In this document: positions 49,085 to 59,140 of the stretch, piece after piece
How the letters are laid out: every line of letters begins with the position of its first letter
Position numbering within the stretch: the stretch's first letter is position 1
Source of the DNA: Peromyscus leucopus
Lineage: Eukaryota; Chordata; Mammalia; Rodentia; Cricetidae
NCBI RefSeq assembly: GCF_004664715.2
Contig: NC_051086.1
Span: forward strand, 76,305,164-76,369,163
Length of the DNA: 64,000 nucleotides
Reading direction: 5' to 3'
The notes under the pieces: model-generated
What the model was told of the DNA's origin: nothing
Databases searched by the model: none
Seen by the model: the letters and a program-made list of their open reading frames with translations, nothing else
Position numbers and translations under genes: made by a program

Positions 49085-49270
49085 GTGTATGCTGTGTCTC
49101 CCAGGAAAAGTCTTGCCACAGAGCAACTCTTTCCTCCTTATGCTTGTGATTCAAGACGTGAGCTGTCAGCTTTCTTTTGCTGCCACCATGCCTTCACTCT
49201 GTCATCATGGACTCATCCTTTGGAACTTTAAATGCAAATAAACTACTTGTTCTATAAAAAAAAAAAAAAA
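49085..49270 (+). mobile_element. Rodent repeat 3' part with A tail
   Basis: gtgagctgtcagctttcttt, gctgccaccatgccttcac, catcatggactcatcc and aaataaactacttgttctat resemble the end of a common rodent repeat (atgccttcc...atgatggactctaacc...aaataaaccctttc). A 14-bp A tract follows. No family name assigned. Confidence 0.5.
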
Positions 49271-49600
49271 CTCAGAAATAATAATCTAGTACCAATTCTC
49301 TCACAATAACAATGATTTAGTTTCAGCAAAACCCCTTGACTTCATATGATTTTCAAGCATCCTTTAATTCAATTGGGAAGATGATCTCAGAGATGACAGA
49401 ACATTGTTCTTACTAAGTCTTTTCCACCAATATTGAAGACAGACTGGAATCAGTGCATTATTAACGCTGTGAGTGCTTCACCAGGGCCTTTGGATTTTAC
49501 CACTTTCTGGCCTGGGATTTGCACAAAAGTGATTATTATCACATTTCCTAGATACTCCTGAGTCAGAATGTGAGTGGACCATGTCTGATGCATACACATA

Positions 49601-50043
49601 TGTAGATGTAACCAACCGTCTTATTAAATAAGAAACACAGAACCAATGTAAAGAAGAAAGCCAAGAGGTCAGAGCTCAGAGCTAAAATCTTACCCTTCCT
49701 CCTGCGGTGTCCTACCTCTCTGAAAGAGACCTATTTCCTGTGTGTTTGTCTTTAGATAGTCTTTCTATTCTGCCTTCTCATTGGTTGTAAACCCAAACAC
49801 ATGACTGCCTCGACACTGCCTGTACGTACAGCCCTCCAGGTCTTAAAAGGCGTGTGTCTCCAATGCTGGCTGTATCCCTGAACACACAGAGACTTACCTA
49901 GCTCTGCCTATCAAGTGCTGGGATTATAAGTGGATGCCACCATCGCCCTGCTTTCCTATGGCTTGCTAATAGCTCTGACCCCTGGGCAACTTTATTAGCA
50001 TACAATTAAAATCACATTTCAGTACAAATAAAATACCACCATA
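49601..50043 (-). mobile_element. LTR-like element related to family 1, with B1 piece
   Basis: The plus strand starts tgtagatgtaacc and ends aataaaataccaccata. Perfect 10-bp direct repeats, catacacata, lie at 49591-49600 and 50040-50049 and overlap the right edge. Read on the minus strand it begins with a ggtggtattttatttgtactg-like start and has a CCAAT (revcomp of cattggttg) and a B1-like piece (cctatcaagtgctgggatta on plus, about 49900-49945). The tcttatta end is shared with family 1. The exact right edge is uncertain by a few bases. Confidence 0.7.
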
Positions 50044-50057
50044 CACATACATAGTTC

Positions 50058-50230
50058 TTTTAAGATTTATTTTTCCATGTATATGAATGTTTTGATATAT
50101 TTGTATCATGTCTGTGTCTGGTGGCCACTGAAGTCAGAAAAGGGCGTTTGATTCATTAGAACTGGAGTTATAGATGGTTGTGAGCCACCATGAGATTGCT
50201 AGAAGTTGAACATAGGTCTTCTATAAGAGG
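50058..50230 (-). mobile_element. B2/B3 SINE, antisense, head truncated
   Basis: taagatttatttttccatgt is the tail side. gaactggagttatagatggt, tgtgagccaccatgagattg and gttgaacataggtcttct follow in antisense order. The tRNA-like head is missing. Confidence 0.75.
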
Positions 50231-51363
50231 AAACTGACTGGGATAATTTTTTGGAATATAATCTTTCAATAGTAAATATTACCAAAAGGAAAATTACTTA
50301 ATATATAAAATAATAATAAATCTGTTAGTATTTTTTTCTCTTTGGATAGATCTTCTGTCCTCTTAAATCATTGAGAGGAAACTCTTAAGTTACAATCTGA
50401 TTTCCTTATCTGTTGGACCACAATAGGAAAAACCATCTCACTATCAGAAACAAATCAAGGGAAGTACATGTTTGAAAGAGATTATTTATACATTACCTAT
50501 CTAAGATGCCTGAGATGCCACTGCAGCCACTGGAAGGGGGAGAGTATTCATTTTCAGGGTATTAAAAATTTTCAAAAGATACTGGTTAGTTCATCACATC
50601 CAGATCATCCTGGAATCACTGGTATCTTTCATCATCCAGCATTTATATCTTGCATAGCCATTCTCAGTTCTCAGATACCCTACTGCCTATCACACTTGAG
50701 AAACAAGTGCTAGCAAGCTTTCATAATTTGTTTAGATTATATCATACACTTACCAATACCGGGGCAAAGTCACAGGGATCCAGTATCTAGGAGGTCTTTT
50801 TCATTAATTGTTATTGCATGCATACATGTATTTGTATATACATTTATATTCCCAAATATAAACTGTTGAGTCCGTATAGTTTTATTTGTGTGTAGGTTTT
50901 CAGGGCTGACCATTTGGTATTGGAAAACCAATTGGTGTGCTGGTGTGCTCTTCCCTGAGGAGCACCACTTCTCTCGTTTCCAGCTTTACTCAGTTGTCTA
51001 TAGTTCTTTGTGTAGGGTTTAGGCCTTGTGAGGTTTTTTTCCCATGCAGTTCAGCATGTTTATTGTGTCCTCCTTGTTTTCAGCTCATGTTTGGGCATGC
51101 TGTTGAGACTTTACAGGAATAAATTCCGATGTTACTAGGAGACACAGTATCACGGCAACATCTCTGATCCTCTGGCTCTTGCAATCTTTAGTCTCCCTCT
51201 TTCACAACATTCTCTCAGCCTTAGATGTGAGAGTGTTTTGTAGATTTATCCATTGAGACCAGGCTCTACAACTGTGAGTATTGATTGGTTGTGGTTTTCT
51301 GTGGTGGTCACTGTCTGTCGCAAAGAGAAATTTCCTTGATGGGGACTGAACACTACAGTTATT

Positions 51364-51715
51364 TGTGGTGATATATTATGTACCCTAATAAACTTGCCTG
51401 GGAATCAGAGGACAGAGCCATCCACTAGATTAGACATAGAGGCCAGGCAGTGGTGGCACACACCTTTAATCCCAATACTTGGAAGCACACATGCCTTTAA
51501 TCCCAGGAAGTGATGTCTGCGCAGAGAAAGGTATATAAGGCCTGAGGAAACAGGAACTCACTCTCTTTAGGCTAAGGATTTCGTAGAACTAGTGGCTGGC
51601 TGCTCTACTTCTCTGATCGTTCAGCTTTTACCCTGATATCTGGGTATCAGATATTTTTTTTTATTTTTTATATTTTTTTATTATTATTAAAAGACCATCT
51701 AAGATTTGAACAACA
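51364..51715 (+). mobile_element. Solo LTR with B1 head (LTR family 1), perfect TSD
   Basis: It starts tgtggtgatatattatgtac and ends gatttgaacaaca. A perfect 6-bp duplication, gttatt, lies at 51358-51363 and 51716-51721. It contains a B1 head with two cctttaatccca units, a TATA box gtatataagg (51531-51540), the ggctggctgctctacttctc block and an A/T-rich R/U5-like end. This gives the best-bounded copy of the family. Confidence 0.9.
51531..51540 (+). promoter_or_regulatory. TATA box of LTR family 1
   Basis: gtatataagg, also found as the reverse complement at 9651-9660 in a second copy of the LTR. Inferred core promoter of the LTR. There is no evidence that it is active. Confidence 0.5.
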
Positions 51716-51961
51716 GTTATTTGCAGGTTGAAAGACAAATATTAATATATTGTTCTTAGAGATTATGCTGGTTTAGTAAATTAGTGGTTGTAGATTCTCC
51801 TCCAATAGCCATGATTTCATGAGCAATGGTTAGTAAGTTAGGTTTCCAGAATCAGGGATGGTAGTACTCTTGCTGAGTGGATCTCAAGTCTAATTAGAGA
51901 GCTGTTGTTTCCTGCCATGATATGTGTGCCACTGCTGCACTTATAGGGTTTTGTACCCTGC

Positions 51962-52125
51962 TGTTTTTTTTTTACATACTTAAGAAATTTTTTATTCATT
52001 CTAACCACAGACCCTTCCTATCCCTTCTCTCACTGCCCCTGCCCCAGTATTCCCTCCCAGCTCAACCCCTCCATCCCCTCTTCCAAAAAGGTATGGCCCT
52101 CCCATGTGGAGTCTGCTGGTTCTTG
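51962..52125 (-). mobile_element. L1 3' terminus, antisense, younger insertion
   Basis: A T run (51964-51973) is followed by cttaagaaattttttattca, then a pyrimidine-rich 3' UTR to gtatggccctcccatgtgga. It sits inside the older Lx 3' UTR, which resumes after it. Confidence 0.7.
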
Positions 52126-52342
52126 ATGCTTCATAGGCATCAATGCTGTTTTGGACTATTGGTTGCCTCTGTCCTTTGGAAGCTTGCATGGTGCCTTCAG
52201 CAACAGGGACTTACCTGCCAGCTCTAGTAGTAACCAAGGGCAATAGAAACAGGTTGCATGTATCAGGAGTCTCTTAGACAGCCCTGGCCAACAACTCAAA
52301 AACAGATTTCTACTGTCTGATAATTTTTAGGTGGCTGTGCAT

Positions 52343-52357
52343 AATATATATATAGAT

Positions 52358-52402
<45 letters not shown>
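52343..52402 (+). repeat. (TA)n microsatellite
   Basis: TA dinucleotides interrupted once by agatagat. About 40 bp are uninterrupted. Confidence 0.9.
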
Positions 52403-52404
<2 letters not shown>

Positions 52405-53154
52405 TTTAAAGGTAAATAGTCAATAAGTATGTTTGAGCTATAAATAGCATGGTCAGGATGCTTTCATTAAAAAAATCTGACACCTTGTTGATATGCTTAA
52501 CAATACTGTGCTAAATAAAATTCTCTTTTCTAGAACTATACAAAGTGAATCTACTTAATGTCTCTTCTACAAAGCACTATATATCTTTGAAAACTCTTAA
52601 GTTTAATGATAAAAAACCATCAAAAACAAAAACAAACAAGATGAAATAGAGTACATCTCATTCAAAATGTCAGGAGTTTGTTTGGCTATCCCTTTAATCA
52701 CCTTTTCTTCCATTCTAAAAGGTACAGAAGAATCTCATTGCTCTGGGGAATTTCCTTTCCCTGGTTCTTTCTTAAGGATGACTTATTCAACACCTCACCA
52801 GCATCAAAGTGACTTTCCTATTTCTTCTCAATGTTCACACAACCATTCTATCATTAACAACAGCAATAATCCACATAATCTGCTCTTTCATGTATGTGCC
52901 TGATAGTGATAGGTAATGGCATAGTCTCACCGATGAGAATGAAGGACACAGGGACAGAAGTTAGTTAAGAGAACTTGCTTAACACTTCACTAGCTTAACA
53001 AGCTTGAGGATATCAACTTCTTTCACCATGCTTCAGGTTTATTATTGAGAAATAATGGGAAGCATTAATAATTATAACTGTACCTTAAGTTTTAGATAAA
53101 TATTAGATAACTCTGTTGACCTGTCTTTCCATGTCTGTCTCTCTCCCTCTCTCC

Positions 53155-53157
<3 letters not shown>
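52403..53157. other. No recognised feature
   Basis: Unassigned non-coding sequence. Confidence 0.4.
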
Positions 53158-53191
<34 letters not shown>

Positions 53192-53212
53192 TGTCTGTCT
53201 GTCTGTCTGTCT
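53158..53212 (+). repeat. (TG)n followed by (CTGT)n
   Basis: About 16 TG units pass directly into five CTGT units. Confidence 0.95.
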
Positions 53213-53238
53213 TTAAGTGTGGCAATGGAATTACAAAA

Positions 53239-53594
53239 TGTCTTAGTCAGGGTTTCTATTACTGTGAAGAGACATGACCACAGTAACTCTTATGAAGAAA
53301 AACACTTAATTGTGGTATCTTGCTTGCAGTTCAAAGGTTCAGTCCATTATCATTTTGGTGGGACATGGTGGCATGCAGGCAGACATGGTTCTGGAGAAGT
53401 GTCCTACATCTTGGCTTTAAGGCAACAAGAAGTGGTCTGAGTGTCACACTGAGTGAAGCTTGAACAATTAAGACCATAAAGCCCACCCTCTCATTGACAC
53501 ACTTCCTCCAACAAGATCACACCTATTCCAAAAATGTCACATCTCCTAATAGTGCTACTCCCTTTGGGGGCCATATTTTCCCCAAACCACTGCA
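53239..53594 (+). mobile_element. Rodent LTR-like repeat, near full length
   Basis: It runs from tgtcttagtcagggtttc to caaaccactgca. It contains gaagagacatgaccacagta, ttcagtccattatcattttg, ggcatgcaggcagacatggt, cacacttcctccaacaag and ctcctaatagtgctactcc. It has TG...CA ends, but the flanking bases do not give a clear duplication. It is the same family as 36413. Confidence 0.75.
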
Positions 53595-55199
53595 TAAGAT
53601 AACCAACAAAGAATTGGCACTAAATTAGACTGAGCTACACTTGTGGACACTGGATTCCATCTAGTAATAATATTTCTATTACTTTTAAATGTATCACAAT
53701 GATGAGGCTTATACAAGAGTATTGTTATCTAAAATATTCATCTCCTGCTCAAGAATCAAACAATTAGAAACAGGAGGAATACAACATAGCTTTGTGTGTA
53801 TCTTGAATATATTATATTTACATTAGTCTTTCTTTTGTCTTGGGTAAGCATGGAATTAGAATCTTCACAGTTGCCCTTCAATGGTTGACAGCTAAATTTA
53901 CAATTTTTTATTCTTCAGGTTGTGTCATAGCTGTGTGTCTGTCTGTAGGCCTCAAGCAGAGAAATTAAATAGAGACTTCCACTGGGAAGAATGGTAGTTG
54001 ATGAAACTTCTCTGTGTTCTTCATTACCAAGGTGGCTCTTTAATTGTTTCCAAAATCAATTTTCAATTAGTGGTGGCTTGGCATTTCATATTAGCTGTTA
54101 AAATTGTGAAGGATGTAAAAAAGAGAAAGCTTATGACTTGGAAATTGCTATTGCATAGTTTAAAAACACAGTGGCAGTAAAAATTTAAACAGAGACACTG
54201 TGACTCTTGCCAAGTTGCAATGCTCTAAAGAGATGGAAAAAACCATGATGGAAACATTTATAGGGACATGGATGTTAGCTGGCAGTTCTGTAGTCCTCAA
54301 TTCTGTCCTTAGACCTGTTGTCTTTCTGGGCTCAGTATTTGAAGGTACAGCACAGGGTCTTTTATTTTACCCTTTGCAATTTTGAAGAAAAAGAAGGAAG
54401 CTTATAAAATGAAGATTGAACAAAAAGTCATGATTTATAAAATATAACAGGGTAGGCTTCTTTTGAAATGCTCCTTTTCACTCTGGGTCCTGTATCAAAC
54501 AATCCATCTCCCAGACGATGCCTTGGGAGCAAGAGTAAACACCCCTGTCTTCCAAAGAACGGCTCTTGTTCATATATGCACGCACAAGGCTGTCTCTAGT
54601 CTTAGCAGCTCTGTAAACCCCTGAACAGTGTTGTGATTTGTAAGCAAGACTCAAATCAACAGAGATCCTTCAGGCCAGTGAGAGTGCAGGGAGTACATGG
54701 AGGTTCTTTACAAACAGTGATTGGAGCCTAGATCAGGAAAACTGTTTTTCACTGCGGCTTTGATCATTAGCAGACATGCCCACTCCCAACTGGTGGATGA
54801 AAACTACAAAGTGTTTTAACAGGATTTGGTTTAGGATTTAACTGTATGAATTATCACATATCTAATATATACCATATATAAATATATATCATATATAGTG
54901 GCATGCATATAACACTAATGTGCAAACTCTGAAGAAGTTTCTTACATTGATTTTACGTGTTCTTTCTTTTCACTTTTCTATTTGTTCACGTAGAGAAAAC
55001 TGTAAGTGAACTAAGCCTAAATCCATCTCAGTGAACAGTTAGGGCCACAACTTGAGTGACTAAGATAGGATGTCCTTGACATGCATATGTTCTTCCTTAT
55101 ATTACCAAGGAGGCATAGTCAGTGTCTGACAGCCATGGCAGATCACTATGAATGAGTAAAAGAGTAATTGAATCAAAGTGATCTTTTATTTTATCCTTT
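53595..55199. other. No recognised feature
   Basis: About 1.6 kb, unassigned. Two 60-codon frames near 54000-54385 lack any motif. Confidence 0.45.
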
Positions 55200-55308
55200 G
55201 TTTCAGGCAGGGTCTCACTCTGTTAGGATGGGTTGGAACTCATTATGAAGCCCAGGCTGTCATCAAGCTCATGGCAATCCTCCTGCCTCACTTTCATGGA
55301 CACTGAGG

Positions 55309-55965
55309 TGCTGTGGGATGTTCTGTATGTCCTGTGGGAGCCCTTCTTGGGTTCTTTGTGGCGTTACCCAGCAGGTCCGTATAGAGGATGATTAGTACCA
55401 TGGGCCTGAGTGCAGGTGTTTGAGATGGTCTGCACTTGGCTGTGCTGGGGGATGGTCTGTATGTCAAGTTGTTCTGATTGGTCAATAAATAAAACCTGAT
55501 CGGCCGTGGCTAGGCAGGAAAGATAGGCGGGACTAGCAGAGAGGAGAAATAAAAGGGACAGAAAGGCAGAAGGAGACGCTGCAGCCGCCGCAATGACCAG
55601 AGAGGCTGCAGCCGCTGCCATGACCAGAGAGGCTGCAGCCGCCGCAATGACCAGAGAGGCTGCAGCCGCTGCCATGACCAGAGAGGCTGCAGCCGCTGCC
55701 ATGACCAGAGAGGCTGCAGCCGCCGCAATGACCAGAGCTGCTGCAGCCGCCGCAATGACCAGAGATGCTGCAGCCGCCGCAATGACCAGCAGCCTGTGAA
55801 GACGCCGAAGATAAGGGAACAGTTAGCAAGAGGCCTGCCACGGCCATACAGTTTGTAAGCAATATAAGTCTCTGCGTTTACTTGGTTGGGTCTGAGCGGC
55901 TGTAGGACTGGCGGGTGAAAAAGATTTGTCCTGACTGTGGGCAAGGCGGAAAAACTCGAGCAACA
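55309..55965 (+). mobile_element. Solo LTR (family 2) with minisatellite, perfect TSD
   Basis: It runs from tgctgtgggatgttctgtat to actcgagcaaca. A perfect 6-bp duplication, ctgagg, lies at 55303-55308 and 55966-55971. It has an extra 5' module (55309-55442), inverted CCAAT (gattggtc, 55476), aataaataaaacc, the 27-bp repeat array, ccatacagtttgtaagcaat and tttgtcctgactgtgggc, all shared with 47821 except the module and the array. No internal region, so a solo LTR. Confidence 0.9.
55578..55790 (+). repeat. 27-bp minisatellite, eight copies
   Basis: Units start at 55578, 55605, 55632, 55659, 55686, 55713, 55740 and 55767 (the last is partial). Two forms differ in the middle (gccgccgcaatg and gccgctgccatg), in the order A B A B B A A A. 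On the plus strand one frame reads MTREAAAAA repeatedly. Other frames also stay open because 27 is divisible by three. This explains the overlapping long frames on both strands here, which are not genes. Confidence 0.95.
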
Positions 55966-56000
55966 CTGAGGATACCTGTATAAAACACCATAACTGGCAT

Positions 56001-56559
56001 TAAAGTGATGGTATACAAATACCTGCCCTTTCTGATCTGTATCCAGGATGTATCAACAGAAACTCTTTCCTACCCTAGGGGATGTCATCAACGTGGGGCT
56101 CTCCATTTCAGGTTTGGGGACCAGTTGTTTGTCATGTTGGTACATACTCAACAGAAAATTGAAAACTATGAATGTCTTAATAAGACATATATAGTAATAT
56201 ATAGTAAACTGATTCTCACAAACATCAAGTGTGACCCATAGGTTTATTTTGTAGTGAACTATGCTGGCTATTTAGCACACAAACTGAACAATGGATGGTG
56301 TTAGAAGAAGGTAATCTGTATTTTGCTGATATTTTATATGAATCTACTTTGACAACACAAACACATACACACACAGGGTCTTTTTAATTATAGATTTCAC
56401 ACACATACACATGCACAGGGTCCTTTTTTAATTATAGCTTTTCACAGTAGTTTTAATCTTTTTGTGTACTGATGTATGTGTATGAAGCACACCTGTGTAG
56501 GAACCAGAGGAGGAAATCAGATGTCCTGCTTCATCACTCTCCATCTTATATCCATAAGA
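56001..56559. other. Unassigned sequence with a 40-45 bp tandem duplication
   Basis: Units at 56361-56400 and 56401-56445 share acacatacac, cacagggtc and ttaattatag. Otherwise unassigned. Confidence 0.5.
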
Positions 56560-56756
56560 AAGGGTCTCCCATTGAACCTGGAGCTAGGCTGGTAGCCAGC
56601 AAGTTCCATCAATTCTCCAGTCTTGATTTTCAACACTGCTAAGGGTGCAGGGAGTGCATAGGCGTGCCAAGCTTTTTAATGTTGGAGCTGGGGATCAGAG
56701 CTTAGGCTCCCATGCTGCACAGCAAGCACTTACCTACTGAGCCATCTCACAACCCC
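56560..56756 (-). mobile_element. B4-type SINE, antisense
   Basis: gggtctcccattgaacctgg, ctaggctggtagccagcaag, gttggagctggggatcagag, ctgcacagcaagcacttacc and tactgagccatctcacaacc give the antisense order of a B4-type composite SINE. Confidence 0.85.
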
Positions 56757-57187
56757 TTATAACATATTTCTAAAATCTTACTTTATGTAAAAAAAAAAGA
56801 ATAGCATTAAAGCAAAATTCTGCTGATTTAAATAAGAGAACATCACCACAAAGGAAATATCAGAGAGAGGTTTTGCCTCAGGCAATCCCATTTTTCTGCC
56901 ATTCTCAAATTTGTTTAGCAAACATATTTAGAAATGTTTAAACTACTGATGTGATAGCTAATTGAGAAAAAGTATCAGGAGATCTATTAAACTGTAAAGT
57001 AAAAAAAAAATGGTCTGTTTTATTGACATCAACAACAAATGGTTTTAAAGTCATGAGATGTTCTCCTTATGTTGAAAAACAAAACAGTCTCATGAATTCT
57101 CTCTCTTTCTCTCTCTCTCCTTACCGCTCTTCCTCTCTCCCTTCTTCTTTATTTTGCATGTGTGCATGCATGCGAGTGCATGTGCAT

Positions 57188-57247
<60 letters not shown>
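57188..57247 (+). repeat. (CA)n(GA)n compound microsatellite
   Basis: About 8 CA units pass into about 21 GA units. Confidence 0.95.
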
Positions 57248-57250
<3 letters not shown>

Positions 57251-57401
57251 TAGTGTGCTTCTAGACCCCAGCAACCTGTTATGTCATTGCTAGAAAAAAA
57301 GCATAGTATCAAGCAGTTTCATGCTTGCTGAAAGGTGTCATATGGTCACAATGTCTGCAATAAAACATGACAGAAAGAATGACACACTCAGATTTTTAGT
57401 G

Positions 57402-57432
<31 letters not shown>

Positions 57433-58199
57433 AGAATTATGTAACTTAATGATCAGCATGCTCACATCTTTTCAGATGAGAAAACTGAGATTTGGAGAAT
57501 TATCCTGGCTCTCTCACTCTGGCACAGTTGCTCCTCAGTACAGCCAGCCGTCAAACAGCCAAGCACACTAATCACAGCCATGCTTTTTATGCTTTTAATC
57601 CTCTGCCATGCAAACTCGGACTGGGAAGTGGTTAATGGTGCTTCCTCTGAGCAATCATAGTGATGACGCATCCTGCTTGGTTTCACTGTGGAAGCCTCCC
57701 ACTGTATCTTTGACTAGGAGTGCAGAGATCTTACTGGAGAATTCCCCAAGTCAGCCTTTCTGCCCAGCAGAGATTTTCAAGGCTCACATTCTGTTCTCTC
57801 AGGGATGGCATTTCTCGCCATACTTGCTGACTGTTCTAAGTCAAGACACTTAACAAGGAGATAATGGCCCCATGGGTGAAAGTCATAAAATGAAATACCC
57901 CAAGGCATGTGCATTATTATTACATTAAATTATAAACAGACCGTCTTCTGTAATCCAGCCAGTAAGCAAAGGAGTAGCAGACCAGAAAAATGCTAAACAA
58001 ATGTTGTTTTCTAGGAAAGGAGCCTTTTATAACTTCTATAATTTTCATAGCATTAATAAAGTTTATTATACAAATTTGCATAATGCAAAACACAAAACTG
58101 CATGAAGCTCATCCAAAACACTATTTAGAAATAACCACAGTTTTAATTTATCAAATATCTTGCAATAGCTTAAAAAGCTGAAATCAAATCATAGATCAT
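57248..58199. other. Unassigned sequence with a T tract
   Basis: A 29-bp T run lies at 57402-57430. The 110 bp after it resembles 59644-59745 (see findings). No gene recognised. Confidence 0.45.
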
Positions 58200-59140
58200 A
58201 TTTCATAGGTTCTTTTTTTAAATGTGTTAATACAAGTTGGGAATATTTCCTCCCATTATATATTTTAGACATCATTTTGAATATTTGCCTATCAATATGG
58301 TATGTTATTTCTGATAGCTTAGTTTAGGTTATCCTTCACCATTAGTCACCTGGGTTTTTTTCCCACTATTTCAATAGATTTGTCCTGTGCTGAACAGTTT
58401 TCTATATAAATATTAGAAGAGGAAATATTTGTTCAAATGGTTTAAGAAAAGGATTTGGGGATAATTTATGATTCTGGTTGCCAAGTATTTGAATTAATAC
58501 GTGTGAGTGTGAGAGTCCTTAACCTATAGCCTGTCAAACAGATGGCATCATCACCAAACATATGTCATTTTGGGAAAGAACACAGTTAAAAATGATATGC
58601 ATTGACTTAAGTCTTTCTATCTACTTGGCAGTAAGGCTACTTATTATATAGATTTGTGTGTACACACATGCATTTTTATTGACCACATTTTACTTTTTCT
58701 TTGGGAATTTAACTTTTTCCACTATTTTCCTCTGTTTGGATGTGTATCTTTTAATACTGGTTTCATAAATTCTGTATATTCAGGTCTGTTGTTTCCTGAT
58801 TCATTACTCTATTGCAATTATTTTCTCTAGTTGTTTATTCCCCATTTTATTTTGCTCTAGACTAAGAAAGCTTATAGAATAATGTGTGGTTTTCTCTTTT
58901 TTTCAAACAAAACTCTCCTTTACTCTGTGGTACACATACACCTGACTGCAGATGTGAAGAGAGGTAGAAAAATCAAAATACATTAATGTTGATTTTAACA
59001 ATATTTAATTCTTACTGTAGAATTCAGTCTTGTATACAGTATATGAGATGGGAAATCTGATTTTTTTCTCCCATATTTTATTATTTGTAATTGGGAGAAT
59101 GTCCTATGCATAACATCTATGAAATATCACTTTTGTGAGG
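58200..59140 (-). mobile_element. Ancient L1M ORF2 region, antisense
   Basis: The broad order ggaaatatttgttcaaatgg, ttggggataatttatgattc, ttttactttttctttggg, catatttt-rich sequence and cagtatatgagatgggaaat tracks the antisense of old mammalian L1 ORF2. Highly diverged. Confidence 0.5.

Larger units (their letters stand above)
50780..52342 (-). mobile_element. Long Lx/L1 3' UTR, antisense, split twice
   Basis: The ordered landmarks are gggctgaccatttggtattg, cagctcatgtttgggcatgc, ttactaggagacacagtatc, gattggttgtggttttctgt, ggttgaaagacaaatatta, gattatgctggtttagtaaa, tgtgtgccactgctgcactt, cttgcatggtgccttcagca and gacagccctggccaacaact. The solo LTR at 51364-51715 and a younger L1 tail at 51962-52125 interrupt it. 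Confidence 0.8.
55200..56000 (-). mobile_element. B1 SINE, antisense, split by a solo LTR
   Basis: The left part has caggcagggtctcactctgt, gaagcccaggctgtcatc and atggcaatcctcctgcctca (55200-55308). The right part (55972-56000) reads atacctgtataaaacaccat. Removing the LTR and one copy of ctgagg rejoins them as B1 sequence. Confidence 0.8.

Noticed and set aside
53239..53594. hAT-type DNA transposon because of the tagtcagggtttctatt start
   Set aside because: The other end (caaaccactgca) is not its inverted repeat. TG...CA ends and the copy at 36413 favour an LTR-like element.
55510..55944. Overlapping 109-144 codon frames on both strands with regular peptide repeats, including MTREAAAAA
   Set aside because: All are produced by the 27-bp minisatellite within an LTR. 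Several frames are open at once, which is expected of such an array and not of a gene.
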